From: Nodosilinea sp. E11
GTDB lineage: Bacteria; Cyanobacteriota; Cyanobacteriia; Phormidesmidales; Phormidesmidaceae
DNA length: 64,000 nucleotides
Assembly: GCF_032813545.1 (NCBI RefSeq)
Contig: NZ_CP136520.1
Coordinates: 800,001 to 864,000 of the forward strand
Direction: 5' to 3'
Position numbers and translations under genes: made by a program. This document shows, piece after piece, positions 27,401 through 35,264 of this stretch. Position 1 is the stretch's first letter. Each line of letters opens with the position of its first letter. The notes beneath the pieces were generated by a model. The model was not told the origin of the DNA, did no database searches, and worked only from the letters and a program-made list of their open reading frames with translations.

Positions 27401-29210
27401 TGGTCTGGAACCAGCGGTCGTGGGTCAGCGGCTCCGCCCTGGGCTCTAGGCCTATGAGCTGATAGGCGATGTCATTCCACGTCAGCTGGTTGGCGCAGGC
27501 ATCCCAGTTCCAAAGGCCGATGCGGCCAAACTTTAGGGCAATCTGAAGCTGCTCCTGACTTTGCTGTAAGGCGGCCTCAATGCGCTTGCGATCGCTGATG
27601 TCGACCATCACGCCCATCATTTTGATCGGCTGACCGCTGTCGTTATAAATGCCCTGGCCTCGGGTTAGCACCCACCGTTCATCGCCGTTGGGCCACACCA
27701 CCCGATATTCCACATCGAGCAGACTGTGGGTATCTAGGGCTTGGGCAAAGGCCTGCTCGGCCTGGGCCAGATCGTCGGGGTGGACGGCCTGACACCAGGT
27801 GGCGTAGTTACTGGGGTGTATCCCAGGAGTCAGCCCCATCAGGTGGTAGTGGCTGTCGCTCCAGAGAGCCTGGCCCGAAGCCACCTCAAACTCCCAACTG
27901 CCGGTGTGGGTAAGCTCTAGGGCCAGCTGGCGGTGCTGTTCGCTAGCCCTGAGGGCGGCCTCAATGCGCTTGCGATCGCTAATGTCGCTGACCCGCACCA
28001 GCATCATTGCCGACCCTGTTACGGTGATCAGGTTGGTGGCTAAATTGCCCCAAAACAGGTTTCCTTTGAGGCTGACATACTCCACCTCAGCACTCCAAAA
28101 TCCATGCTCGGCAATGATTTGGCGAGCCTCGGTCAGTTCTGCCTCGGTAAAGGGCTGCCGTTGCAACTGGTTGCCTTGAATGCCAATCAGGGACGCTTTA
28201 GTCTCGGCTTGAAATAGCTCTACGGCGCGATCGTTGCAGTCAACAATCAAACGGGTGTGAGTATCGACTAAAAACAGTCCATCGCTCGATTGGTTAAACA
28301 CAGCTTCCAGCAGCTCGCGGTTGCGGCGCAGTTCTAGCTGGGTCTGTTGATGCTGGGTAATGTCGTGCATAAACCCGTACCACACCAGATCCCCATTCGC
28401 TAGCTGCTGGGGGACCGATGTCTTCACCTCCAGCCACTTCAGCTCACCGTCAGGGGTGGTAATTCGACACTTTCCTTGAAAGGTCTCCTCTGGATGCTGA
28501 GCAGAATGGGCAACATGGGCAATCCACATCGGCACATCCTCGGGATGAACCAGATCCCATAGAGCCTGGGCTGTCGTCAAAAGCGCCTCAGCCTTGAGGC
28601 CAAAGAGGGCTTCACAGCCAGAGCTGACATAGGTAAAGGCGTCGGTGCCGTCGGCATGGCGCACGTAGCGATGCACCACCCCCGGCAAGTTCTTGGTCAG
28701 TTGCTGAAAGAATAGTTGGTCCTCTGGGGGAGCAAGATCGGCGGTTTGGCGATCGCCCCGTTCTGCCGGCTGCTGTTGGGCCGCCATCAGTTGGGCCTGC
28801 ATCTGCGCCAGCTGCTGCTCGTAGTGGTAGCGCCGCAGGGCTTCGGTTACCGTTAGTTGTAGATCGGCCTCAGTCCAGGGTGACCTCAGACAGCGGTAGA
28901 GCTGGCCCGAGGGAATCAACGCCGCGATCGCTCCACCATCGGTGCCATCCGTTGACTCCAGCAGCAACACTGTCAGCGCTTGGGGAAACCAACGGTAGAG
29001 GGTCTGGATGCCAGCGGAGTCGATCAGCCCCTGGCGGGCAATCACCAGGGGCACAGAGGTGTGGGTAGTTCCCAGGGTTTCGATCTGAGCTGCCGCCTGG
29101 GCAGTGGTCAGAGCCAGGGCTAGGTCATAGCCGGGATTTTCCTCTGCTAGCTGAGCCCGTAGTAGCTGTGGCGTCAGCGGATGGTGATCAATGCAGAGAA
29201 TGGTAGCCAT
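24468..29210 (-). CDS. Multi-PAS hybrid histidine kinase
   Basis: A 1580-residue cytoplasmic sensor from ATG 29210 (MATILCIDHHP); a GTG 11 codons upstream is also open. Residues about 1-130 look like a receiver domain without acidic pocket or phospho-Asp. Seven PAS/PAC units follow (about 160-1085; PAS markers include GVVHRYV, GSWEFE, GLWNWD and MGIVEADLNG). Then come HisKA ([14 protein letters not shown], His near 1117), HATPase_c (NLLGNAIKF, DTGIGIA, GTGLGLSIS), a complete receiver (VADDD, phospho-Asp in IWLDMRMP near 1417, KPF) and the C-terminal module shared with neighbouring kinases. It should be an active hybrid kinase; the signals are unknown. Receiver fragments lie downstream on the same strand. 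Confidence 0.93.
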   Translation of the reverse strand: MATILCIDHHPLTPQLLRAQLAEENPGYDLALALTTAQAAAQIETLGTTHTSVPLVIARQGLIDSAGIQTLYRWFPQALTVLLLESTDGTDGGAIAALIPSGQLYRCLRSPWTEADLQLTVTEALRRYHYEQQLAQMQAQLMAAQQQPAERGDRQTADLAPPEDQLFFQQLTKNLPGVVHRYVRHADGTDAFTYVSSGCEALFGLKAEALLTTAQALWDLVHPEDVPMWIAHVAHSAQHPEETFQGKCRITTPDGELKWLEVKTSVPQQLANGDLVWYGFMHDITQHQQTQLELRRNRELLEAVFNQSSDGLFLVDTHTRLIVDCNDRAVELFQAETKASLIGIQGNQLQRQPFTEAELTEARQIIAEHGFWSAEVEYVSLKGNLFWGNLATNLITVTGSAMMLVRVSDISDRKRIEAALRASEQHRQLALELTHTGSWEFEVASGQALWSDSHYHLMGLTPGIHPSNYATWCQAVHPDDLAQAEQAFAQALDTHSLLDVEYRVVWPNGDERWVLTRGQGIYNDSGQPIKMMGVMVDISDRKRIEAALQQSQEQLQIALKFGRIGLWNWDACANQLTWNDIAYQLIGLEPRAEPLTHDRWFQTIHPDDRAAVQQEIDQAIGAGRTFQHEYRVLLPDGTQRWIADSGQGIYSADGELLRMAGAAYDITPRKTAELALQQLNDELEQRVQQRTQELQKLAAIVENSTDLIGTASLSGDTLYLNQAGQRLIGRSAASIINTPIVNLHNPAAVTHLVEEALPTALNQGCWRGESTLRHHQTGEDIVVEQVIFLIRDSNSHEPLCLATICRDMRDRSRLDNERQRAAIALRQSEERFRGIFEQAAMGIVEADLNGRIVQANQKFCDLVGYSAPELASKTYLDLTHPDDMSHDNANVQRLLSGEISTFMMEKRYLRSDQAMVWVSLAVSLVQDGLGQPRYLLGVVNDISDRKQAEQALQESRTMLQLVLDTVPLRIFWKDRYSRFLGCNYAFANDFNLTPEQIIGKTDLELPWAAYAEDYRRDDVRVMTTQIPELGYEELTNNANDEETWIRTSKVPISNAEGDIIGVLGCYEDISDRKQVEASLQTLNQELEQRVQERTQALQQATEIAQSASQAKSTFLANMSHELRTPLNAILGFSQLMARDHALSPSDRQSLEIINRSGEHLLDLINDILEMAKIEAGQVSFNPLCFDLDILLNTLAELFHLRASTKGLKLIIDRHPALPCYLSSDQPKLRQVLINLLGNAIKFTDSGQVCLRVTPVPVPIDCLAPGTNLAIAFAVSDTGIGIAAENLDCLLDPFVQITQRTRVHEGTGLGLSISRQFVQLLGGTLTVESQLGQGSTFAFTLPMQVVDRVDDAELSPALPPITQLAPGQPPYRILVADDDRTHRHLLTQLLRSVGFEVWEARDGQEALALWLDCQPQLIWLDMRMPILSGDQVARHIRTQTQAANLPAPKIIALTANAFEEDRAQALSVGCDDFVRKPFQLNHVLVKIAEHLGVQYTYDSAPVAIAAEPMSTTAAIAALRALPSSAIAQLYDATLKLDSEQLAQLANQFPPSLNALADLIHRHLDSFAFDTIHDLIQQAMDS

Positions 29211-29450
29211 GGGATGGAGACATCCAGGGGAGATTGAGAACACGAGTTACAGCCGCAGGCCCTGAGCCCTTGACTATCTGGTTGATGCAGTTCCAGTCAC
29301 GTCAACGATCAAGTTATAGCCCGAGCATACCCTGGTCAAGTCAGCGGCCACCGCTGATCAGGATAAAGCTTTAGATGCTGTGATCGGCCTTTAGCCAGCA
29401 CCTCACAGGAGCTAACCACCCCGCCAGCGGCGGGGCAAAACAGGCAATCT

Positions 29451-31820
29451 TTAGTTTTCCCGCCCTGAGCAGTCAAAGCTCTCCTGGGACACCGCCTGAA
29501 TGAGATCGAGGATTTGATCGAACTGAAAGTCGGTGGCCCAGTAGCGCAGCCAGTCGCCCAGGGCCGCCCGCTCCGCTGGAATGGTTCGGGTGAGAGCCAA
29601 AACGGTGCCGTCGTCGCCGATGGTGGCGGCCAGTTCGAGCTGATCGCGCCAGACTCTCGGCATGGCTACGAAATCATCACTCAGCGGAGGTGGGCACAGA
29701 GAGGCCGGGGTGGGGGGCACCTCGGCGGTAGCGTCGATCGCCGTTAGGGTCTGCACACTGCCCTGGGCAGCAATGGTAAATTCAAATCGGCTTCCCTGGC
29801 CGGGCTGACTCTGGCAGCGGAGGTCGCCCCCCAGTAGCCGCACATACTCTTGACAGATAAACAGGCCTAAACCACTGCCCCGCTGCGATCGCTGGCCCGG
29901 TGCCGACTGCTCAAAGGGGTTAAACAATCGCTCTAGATCAGCGTGGTCAATGCCAGATCCCGTATCGGTCACCACAAAGGTCAGATGGTACTGACTGACA
30001 GCACTGGGCAATTGGCCCAGAGAAGCGGTTGGATCGCCAGCGCCCACTTCAATGGGGTTAATGATCTGTAGGGTCACTTGCCCAGAGACAGTAAACTTAA
30101 ACGCGTTTTCTAGCAAATTTGCCAAAATTTGGTACAGCTTGGCTTCGTCGGTGCAAATTTGCCGGGGCGGTTGCCCTTCGAGAGTTACCCGAAACTCCAC
30201 GACCGGATGGATCTGGTGAGCCGAAAACTGCTCCTGGAGGTTTTCTAGCAGCAGCCCCAGATCAAGCCAAGCGGGGGTGACAGTTGCCCCTTCGTCAGTA
30301 TCGAGCTTAGAGGCCAACAGCAGGTTGTTGATCTGCGCCAACAGGTAGTCAGCGCTGCGGCGCATACTGGCTAGGGCCTCTTGGTGCCTAGCAGGAATGG
30401 TGGCGTCATGCTGCATGACCTGAATAAACCCCAAAATGATATTTAACGGGGTGCGCAGCTGGTGGCTCATGTTAGCCAAAAACAGGATTTTAGACTCGTT
30501 TGCCGCCTCGGCAGCCACTTTGGCTGTGGCCAGTTCAGTGGTGCGTTCAACCACTCGACGTTCCATTTCGGTAAACGCGGCGTCCATCTGGGCCACCATT
30601 TGGTTAAAGGCACCGGCCAGCATTCTTACCTCTCGAATGCCCTGCATCTCCACAGTTTGGGTGCGATCGCCCTTAGCGATCGCCCGACTGGCGATCGCCA
30701 TCTGCCCAATGGGGCGATTAATCCAGCGGACGGCGAGCAGGGCCAGCAGTAGCGTCACCGACAGTAATAGCAGAGCCAGCAGCAGGGCAGTGCGGATATA
30801 GGCATCCACCTGGGCCTGAAAGTCAGACTCAGGCACCACCACCACCACTAGCCAGTCGAGGCCGAGATCATCTTGCCAGGGTGTCAGGCTGACAAACTGA
30901 CGAGTTCGCCCTAGCCAAAAAGCAAAGGTCGTAGGGCCAGCAGTAGTCAACTGGTCACGGCGGATCAGCTGCTCAGCCGTAGCCTGAACCCGCGGATTGA
31001 AGCTGCGGATGGCGGGCCGTCGCTGGGAATGGCCATCGACCACTTCAAAGGGAGCCACCCCATCAGAGCTGGCCACCAGCATCCCACTGCGTTCCACAAT
31101 AAAAATTTCGGTCGAGGGGCTGACCTGAATGGCTTGCAAAAAGCGGTTGATTTGAGTCAACACCAGATCAGCCCCCATCACCCCGATCAACTCGCCTTGG
31201 GGGGTATAGAGAGGGTGGCTAGCCGAAATCGAGAGCACATCGGGCTGATCCTCCCAGGCATAAATCTGACTCCACACGGGTTGCTTGGCAAGGGCGGCAT
31301 CGGCGTACCAAGCCTCCTCCTGATTGGACTCGGGGGCAGCGATAGACTCTGCTTGAGTCCGGTTCCCCCGGGCATCAGTTTGATAAATAGTCATCTGTTC
31401 GAGATTGTCCCGCCGGGTTTCGTTAATCACCAGGGTGCCATCGGCAGAGCGCTCAACCCCAATAAACTCTCCCGCCTGGTTGCCATAGTTGAGATAGTCG
31501 ATGGGGTAAAGCTGCATCTGCTGCCAGAAAAACCGCCCCATCTGCTCAAAATTTTCTAGGTCTATCAACCCGGTCTCAACGGCGGCCACATGGGTTCGAT
31601 TGAGCCGAGTCGCGACTAGGAGCTGGTGGTCAACATAGGCCAAAACTCGTTCCGTAGTCTCTTCTCGCAGGTTAGCGGCCAGTTCGGCGACGGTGACCCG
31701 TCGATACTCCATCATCACCCAGCCGGTAAGGCCGACCACCGTCAGCATTTGCAACAGGTAGGGTACCTCTAGCACTGCAACGAGAGGCAACCGCTGAATT
31801 AGGCGGGTAGCTTTGGTCAA
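29451..31820 (-). CDS. Membrane sensor histidine kinase (Cache-HAMP-HisKA-HATPase)
   Basis: A 789-residue kinase with a TTG start. Membrane helix 1 (about 18-36) and helix 2 (about 345-367) enclose a periplasmic dCache-like domain (WSQIYAWEDQPDVLSISASHPLYTP, GVMGADLVLTQINRFL) that probably binds a small ligand. HAMP, HisKA and HATPase_c follow (NLLENAFKF, DTGSGI, GSGLGL). The phospho-His region reads MSHQLRTPLN: Gln replaces the usual Glu after His (residue about 452), which may slow autophosphorylation. There is no receiver domain, but the C-terminal 60 residues carry the module shared with the other kinases of the cluster (WRDQLELAA...FQFDQILDLI). The cognate regulator is not obvious: a broken receiver lies just upstream. 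Confidence 0.92.
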   Translation of the reverse strand: MTKATRLIQRLPLVAVLEVPYLLQMLTVVGLTGWVMMEYRRVTVAELAANLREETTERVLAYVDHQLLVATRLNRTHVAAVETGLIDLENFEQMGRFFWQQMQLYPIDYLNYGNQAGEFIGVERSADGTLVINETRRDNLEQMTIYQTDARGNRTQAESIAAPESNQEEAWYADAALAKQPVWSQIYAWEDQPDVLSISASHPLYTPQGELIGVMGADLVLTQINRFLQAIQVSPSTEIFIVERSGMLVASSDGVAPFEVVDGHSQRRPAIRSFNPRVQATAEQLIRRDQLTTAGPTTFAFWLGRTRQFVSLTPWQDDLGLDWLVVVVVPESDFQAQVDAYIRTALLLALLLLSVTLLLALLAVRWINRPIGQMAIASRAIAKGDRTQTVEMQGIREVRMLAGAFNQMVAQMDAAFTEMERRVVERTTELATAKVAAEAANESKILFLANMSHQLRTPLNIILGFIQVMQHDATIPARHQEALASMRRSADYLLAQINNLLLASKLDTDEGATVTPAWLDLGLLLENLQEQFSAHQIHPVVEFRVTLEGQPPRQICTDEAKLYQILANLLENAFKFTVSGQVTLQIINPIEVGAGDPTASLGQLPSAVSQYHLTFVVTDTGSGIDHADLERLFNPFEQSAPGQRSQRGSGLGLFICQEYVRLLGGDLRCQSQPGQGSRFEFTIAAQGSVQTLTAIDATAEVPPTPASLCPPPLSDDFVAMPRVWRDQLELAATIGDDGTVLALTRTIPAERAALGDWLRYWATDFQFDQILDLIQAVSQESFDCSGREN

Positions 31821-31890
31821 GAACTGGATGATGGCGGTCTCCGGGCTAGTTAGGAGCAGTTAACCCCCAGTTCAGCAGGGTGCATACTAG

Positions 31891-31945
31891 GCGGCCCTAC
31901 AGTTTTGCGTTTGGGACTTGGGGGTATGCAATTCGGATTTGGGAT
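31891..31945 (-). repeat. Partial dispersed repeat, copy F
   Basis: TATGCAATTCGGATTTGG and the preceding CCCTAC...GTTTGGGA align with the terminal half of copy A at 9361. The hairpin part is missing. Confidence 0.55.
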
Positions 31946-32058
31946 CAGGAATCCAGCTGTTGGAATATTCTGGCTAAAGACTTCAGATTCTCTAAGAGGT
32001 CCTTCACGATCAAGATAGTTTCAGGGGCTAAAGCTGGATCGCAAGAGGTCATAGCCAT
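31945..32058 (-). pseudogene. Second truncated receiver-domain remnant
   Basis: ATG to TGA, 37 residues. PETILIVKDLLENLKSLARIFQQLD is the first strand and helix of a receiver domain, with the second acidic-pocket residue changed (IVKD for IVDD). It lies between the 488-aa and 789-aa genes on the same strand. The stop falls within the repeat copy F, which may have been inserted into or grown up beside the dead gene. Confidence 0.65.
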
Positions 32059-32167
32059 AGCAGGATTAGATCTAATCAGGACGATTTCGAGCAAACGCCA
32101 GCGCCCCAAAGCAAGCACTTAGGGCCTCTAGACCAATGACTAGGCAGTGCTCATCAGGACCATCGAC

Positions 32168-33634
32168 TCAGTTAGCCTGGTCGAGCACAGTCTGTACTAA
32201 CGTCAAAATGGTTTCAAAATCAAACTCCTGAATCCTAGCCCGCAGGGCCTCAGCTAAAGGAGCCTGATCTGCAGGCAGGGCCTCCAATAAAGCCAGTAGG
32301 TTATCGGCATCGAGCTTGACTGTGGCCTCGTGTAACTGACGCTGCCACTGCATGGGCATAAACGCTAGACAGTTTGGAGGTAGTGCCGAGGCCGGAGCGA
32401 CGGAGTCGTTTTTTTGCCAAAGTTGCTCCGCCTGGCCGAGGTCGGCAGCATAGGTGTATTGGACAGCTAAATGGTCAGCTAGTTTCTCTAAAATCAGGTG
32501 AGGCCGAAGCGGCTTTGAGACTACATCGTTACAGCCAGCGGCGATCGCCCTAAAGCGCTCCACCTCTGTGCCGTCTGTCAGGGCAATGATTTTAGTCGGC
32601 ACAAATAAGTCTGCTGGGGTCTCGGGCTGTAGCTGTGTTTGCTCGATGGTGCGCAGGCGGCAGGTAGTTTCGTAGCCGTCCATCTCAGCCATAGCCAGGC
32701 TCATCCAGATCAAGTGGGGTTGCCAATCGGCCCACATGGGGATGGCCTCCTGACCGCTGGTCGCCACTTGTAGCTCAAACCCCAGAGGAGCCAACAGGGT
32801 CTGCAGCAGCACCCGGTTAGTCCAATTATCGTCTACGATCAACAGACGATAGGTGGGTTGGCCAGCAGCGAGGGCAACCGCGCGCCGATCTGAGGGTCGG
32901 GGGGCAACAGCGGCTTCTGTCTTGGCCATGCCGAGCATGCCATTGATTAGAGCTAGCAGATGCTCACCGCTGCTATGAATAATGTCCAGCCCTTCCCGCT
33001 GCTGGTCTGATAGAGTTGCATCTTGAGAGAGCATCTGGCTAAAGCCCAAAATCGCGTTGAGCGGATTGCGCAGACCATGCCCCAAATCGGTGATCAGGCG
33101 ACGGTTGATCTGGTTAGCAGCCTCGGCGGCCTCCTTGGCTTGGCGCAGTGCAGCAGTACGAGCGGCCACCTGGCGATCGACGGCTCGGGCTTGGGTCAGT
33201 AGCCGCTGCACACTATAGGTGAGCCGCGCCCCAGAGAAGCTGTCGTTCATTAAATAATCGTCGGCTCCTCGGTTTAACCAACTGGCAGCGGTGTTGGCTT
33301 GGGCTGGGTCAAGGATGACGACCACCCTGGCCGTCGGCCACTGAGCCGCTAGGGCTGGGAGACTCTCAATGCCGGCTTGGCTACCGAGTAAAATAATCGT
33401 CGGCTGCCCAGTAGAATCAAGGTCAAAGCTGTCGGGGCTTTCCCAAAAGATCAGACGATAGAAGCGTTTGTCGCCTAACCACTGCTGAAAGAGTGAACCA
33501 TTGACGGGGCCGCAGGCAATGCACAAAATGGTAGCTGGGTAGGTAGTTGCAGAGGGTTGCATAGCGTAAGTCGGTAGAAGGGGCGCGATGGCCGACATCC
33601 TGTGGGGTCTAGGGAAATCAGCCAACACCCCCAC
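32168..33634 (-). CDS. Kinase-dead hybrid: HisKA-REC scaffold without ATPase domain
   Basis: A 488-residue protein. The N-terminal receiver-like part (ATILCIACGP...) lacks the acidic pocket and is homologous to the start of the 1580-aa kinase. HisKA follows with the His kept but its neighbours changed (GHGLRNPLNAILG near residue 190). Directly after MAKTEA, where about 200 residues of HATPase_c should come, the sequence jumps in frame to a receiver (LLIVDDN). In that receiver the phospho-Asp is Ser (IWMSLAMAEMDGY for [13 protein letters not shown]), while the Asp-Asp pair and the Lys (SKPL) remain. The shared C-terminal module ends it (MQWQRQLHEA...FDFETILTLV). It cannot autophosphorylate alone; dimerisation with another kinase is a reasonable guess. 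Internal ATGs at 33598 and 33562 are alternative starts. Confidence 0.85.
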   Translation of the reverse strand: MGVLADFPRPHRMSAIAPLLPTYAMQPSATTYPATILCIACGPVNGSLFQQWLGDKRFYRLIFWESPDSFDLDSTGQPTIILLGSQAGIESLPALAAQWPTARVVVILDPAQANTAASWLNRGADDYLMNDSFSGARLTYSVQRLLTQARAVDRQVAARTAALRQAKEAAEAANQINRRLITDLGHGLRNPLNAILGFSQMLSQDATLSDQQREGLDIIHSSGEHLLALINGMLGMAKTEAAVAPRPSDRRAVALAAGQPTYRLLIVDDNWTNRVLLQTLLAPLGFELQVATSGQEAIPMWADWQPHLIWMSLAMAEMDGYETTCRLRTIEQTQLQPETPADLFVPTKIIALTDGTEVERFRAIAAGCNDVVSKPLRPHLILEKLADHLAVQYTYAADLGQAEQLWQKNDSVAPASALPPNCLAFMPMQWQRQLHEATVKLDADNLLALLEALPADQAPLAEALRARIQEFDFETILTLVQTVLDQAN

Positions 33635-33803
33635 CTATTGAGACAGTCGACTAGTGTTAAGACCATCTCTATAGTGGGAAATAACTGTGACAATCTTGTG
33701 AAACCAAGCGGCCATTGTCTTCCCTAGGCAGGGGACGCTAGTATTCGTCATTACCAGTGATACTGTATACAGCACGGTTGGTTGATGACCGCTTGCGAAC
33801 GCA

Positions 33804-34310
33804 ATGAAGGCCTTTATGGTGACACCCCTTGCCATCAACTTTCGAGCCGCCACTCCCCAAGAAGATGGGGTGATTGCCCAGCACTTTTACAACCTGTGGC
33901 GCGACCTGGGCATAGCCGACGCCGTGATTGTGCCCCAGTGGCCCACCCTGTGCACCGAGTTCATAGTCCACGCCCGCCAGCACCTGCATTACCAAGCCTT
34001 TGTAGCCGAGATGGAGGGGGCTATTATTGGCTCTGCCGGAGGGCAGCGCTTCGCTGGGCTGTACCCCTGGATTATCTCCCCTAGCGATCGCCAGTACGGC
34101 TACATCTGGGGTGTCTATGTGGAGCCTGACTATCGCCATCGGGGCATCGCCACCCAGCTAACCCAACTGACCGTGGAGCATTTGCAGAGCATCGGCTGCA
34201 CCAAAATAGTGCTAAACGCCGCCCCCAAGGCCCGCCCGCTCTACCAGCGCCTCGGCTTTAGCGACAGCAATTTGATGGAACTTGATCTGAGCGCAACCAA
34301 ACTCCCATGA
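33804..34310 (+). CDS. GNAT family N-acetyltransferase
   Basis: A 168-residue GNAT enzyme transferring an acetyl group from acetyl-CoA. The acetyl-CoA loop is visible as VEPDYRHRGIATQLTQ (residues about 112-127; RHRGIA is the Q/RxxGxG/A motif), with KIVLNAAPKARPLYQRLGF as the C-terminal motif. ATG 33816 is an alternative start. The stop overlaps the start of the transglutaminase-like gene by 4 bases (ATGA), so the two are translationally coupled. The substrate is unknown. Confidence 0.9.
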   Translation: MKAFMVTPLAINFRAATPQEDGVIAQHFYNLWRDLGIADAVIVPQWPTLCTEFIVHARQHLHYQAFVAEMEGAIIGSAGGQRFAGLYPWIISPSDRQYGYIWGVYVEPDYRHRGIATQLTQLTVEHLQSIGCTKIVLNAAPKARPLYQRLGFSDSNLMELDLSATKLP

Positions 34311-34918
34311 CTCTCCCTCTAACTCTAGAATCTAACCAGCTGGCGGACTATCTTGCCCCCTCGGCAGTGATCGATTGGCAGCATCGGAGCATTGTGCTCC
34401 TAGGGCAATCTCTGACTCAAGGCGTTTCCTCTATATCGGAACAGGTCAGGGTGATGTACGAGTGGGTGCGCGATCGCATCTCCCACACCTACGACATTGG
34501 TGATCCGCGCGTCACCTGCACCGCCTCAGACGTGCTGTACCAGGGCCATGGTTTCTGCTTTGCCAAGGCCCACCTGCTGGCGGCACTGCTGCGCAGTTGC
34601 GGTATTCCCACTGGGTTCTGCTACCAGCGCCTTGTGTTCGACGATGCCCAGCCCGACCGATTTACCCTGCATGGCCTGAATGCGGTTTACCTGCCAGAGT
34701 TAGACCGCTGGGTGCGGCTAGATGCTCGAGGCAATAAACCCGGCGTCCAGGCCGAATTTGCAGCCTCACAAGAACAGCTTGCCTTCCCGATCCGTTCTCA
34801 CTGGGGCGAAGTCGATTATCCTGCCCTCTACCCCCAGCCCCACCCCAAAATCATCACCGCCCTGCAAACGTACCCCACCGCCACCGCCCTCATCGCCCAC
34901 CTCCCCGCGACCCTCTAA
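34307..34918 (+). CDS. Transglutaminase-like cysteine protease family protein
   Basis: A 203-residue protein with a transglutaminase-like core. The Cys-His-Asp triad is probably in GHGFCFAKAHLLAALLR (nucleophile near residue 84), TLHGLNAVYL and RWVRLDARGN. Family members cleave or transfer on amide bonds; many small bacterial versions are peptidases. No signal peptide. It starts inside the stop of the GNAT gene, implying that both act on the same peptide or small-molecule substrate, which is inference. Confidence 0.85.
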   Translation: MTLPLTLESNQLADYLAPSAVIDWQHRSIVLLGQSLTQGVSSISEQVRVMYEWVRDRISHTYDIGDPRVTCTASDVLYQGHGFCFAKAHLLAALLRSCGIPTGFCYQRLVFDDAQPDRFTLHGLNAVYLPELDRWVRLDARGNKPGVQAEFAASQEQLAFPIRSHWGEVDYPALYPQPHPKIITALQTYPTATALIAHLPATL

Positions 34919-35264
34919 GCCGATCTATATCCACGACCCCCGTCAGCCGCCTGCGGCGCATCTGCGATCAGGGGGCGATCTATCAGTGAGGTCGGCAACG
35001 TGAATAGGTAGTGCTGGTATTGACCGACTTTCACCCTACATCTCAGCCTTCGATTAGGGCGATGGTGGGGACAACAAAATGAATCTACCCCCTTGGTTAA
35101 GTTCCTGTAACACAGCCAGTTTTGTTGCCGGGCGGGCATTCTAACCGCAGAGAATAGCTACGCTCGGGGGTGTAGAGGCAATTGGTTCGGTAGGCTCTAG
35201 GCTTTTGTACCGTTGGCATTACAACCTCCTAAAGTGACTATGGCTTTACTGACAGGGATCGAAT
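34919..35264. other. Intergenic spacer, no gene seen
   Basis: About 345 bases between the transglutaminase-like gene and the 1030-aa kinase. No repeat copy, RNA or protein remnant was recognised. Confidence 0.4.
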
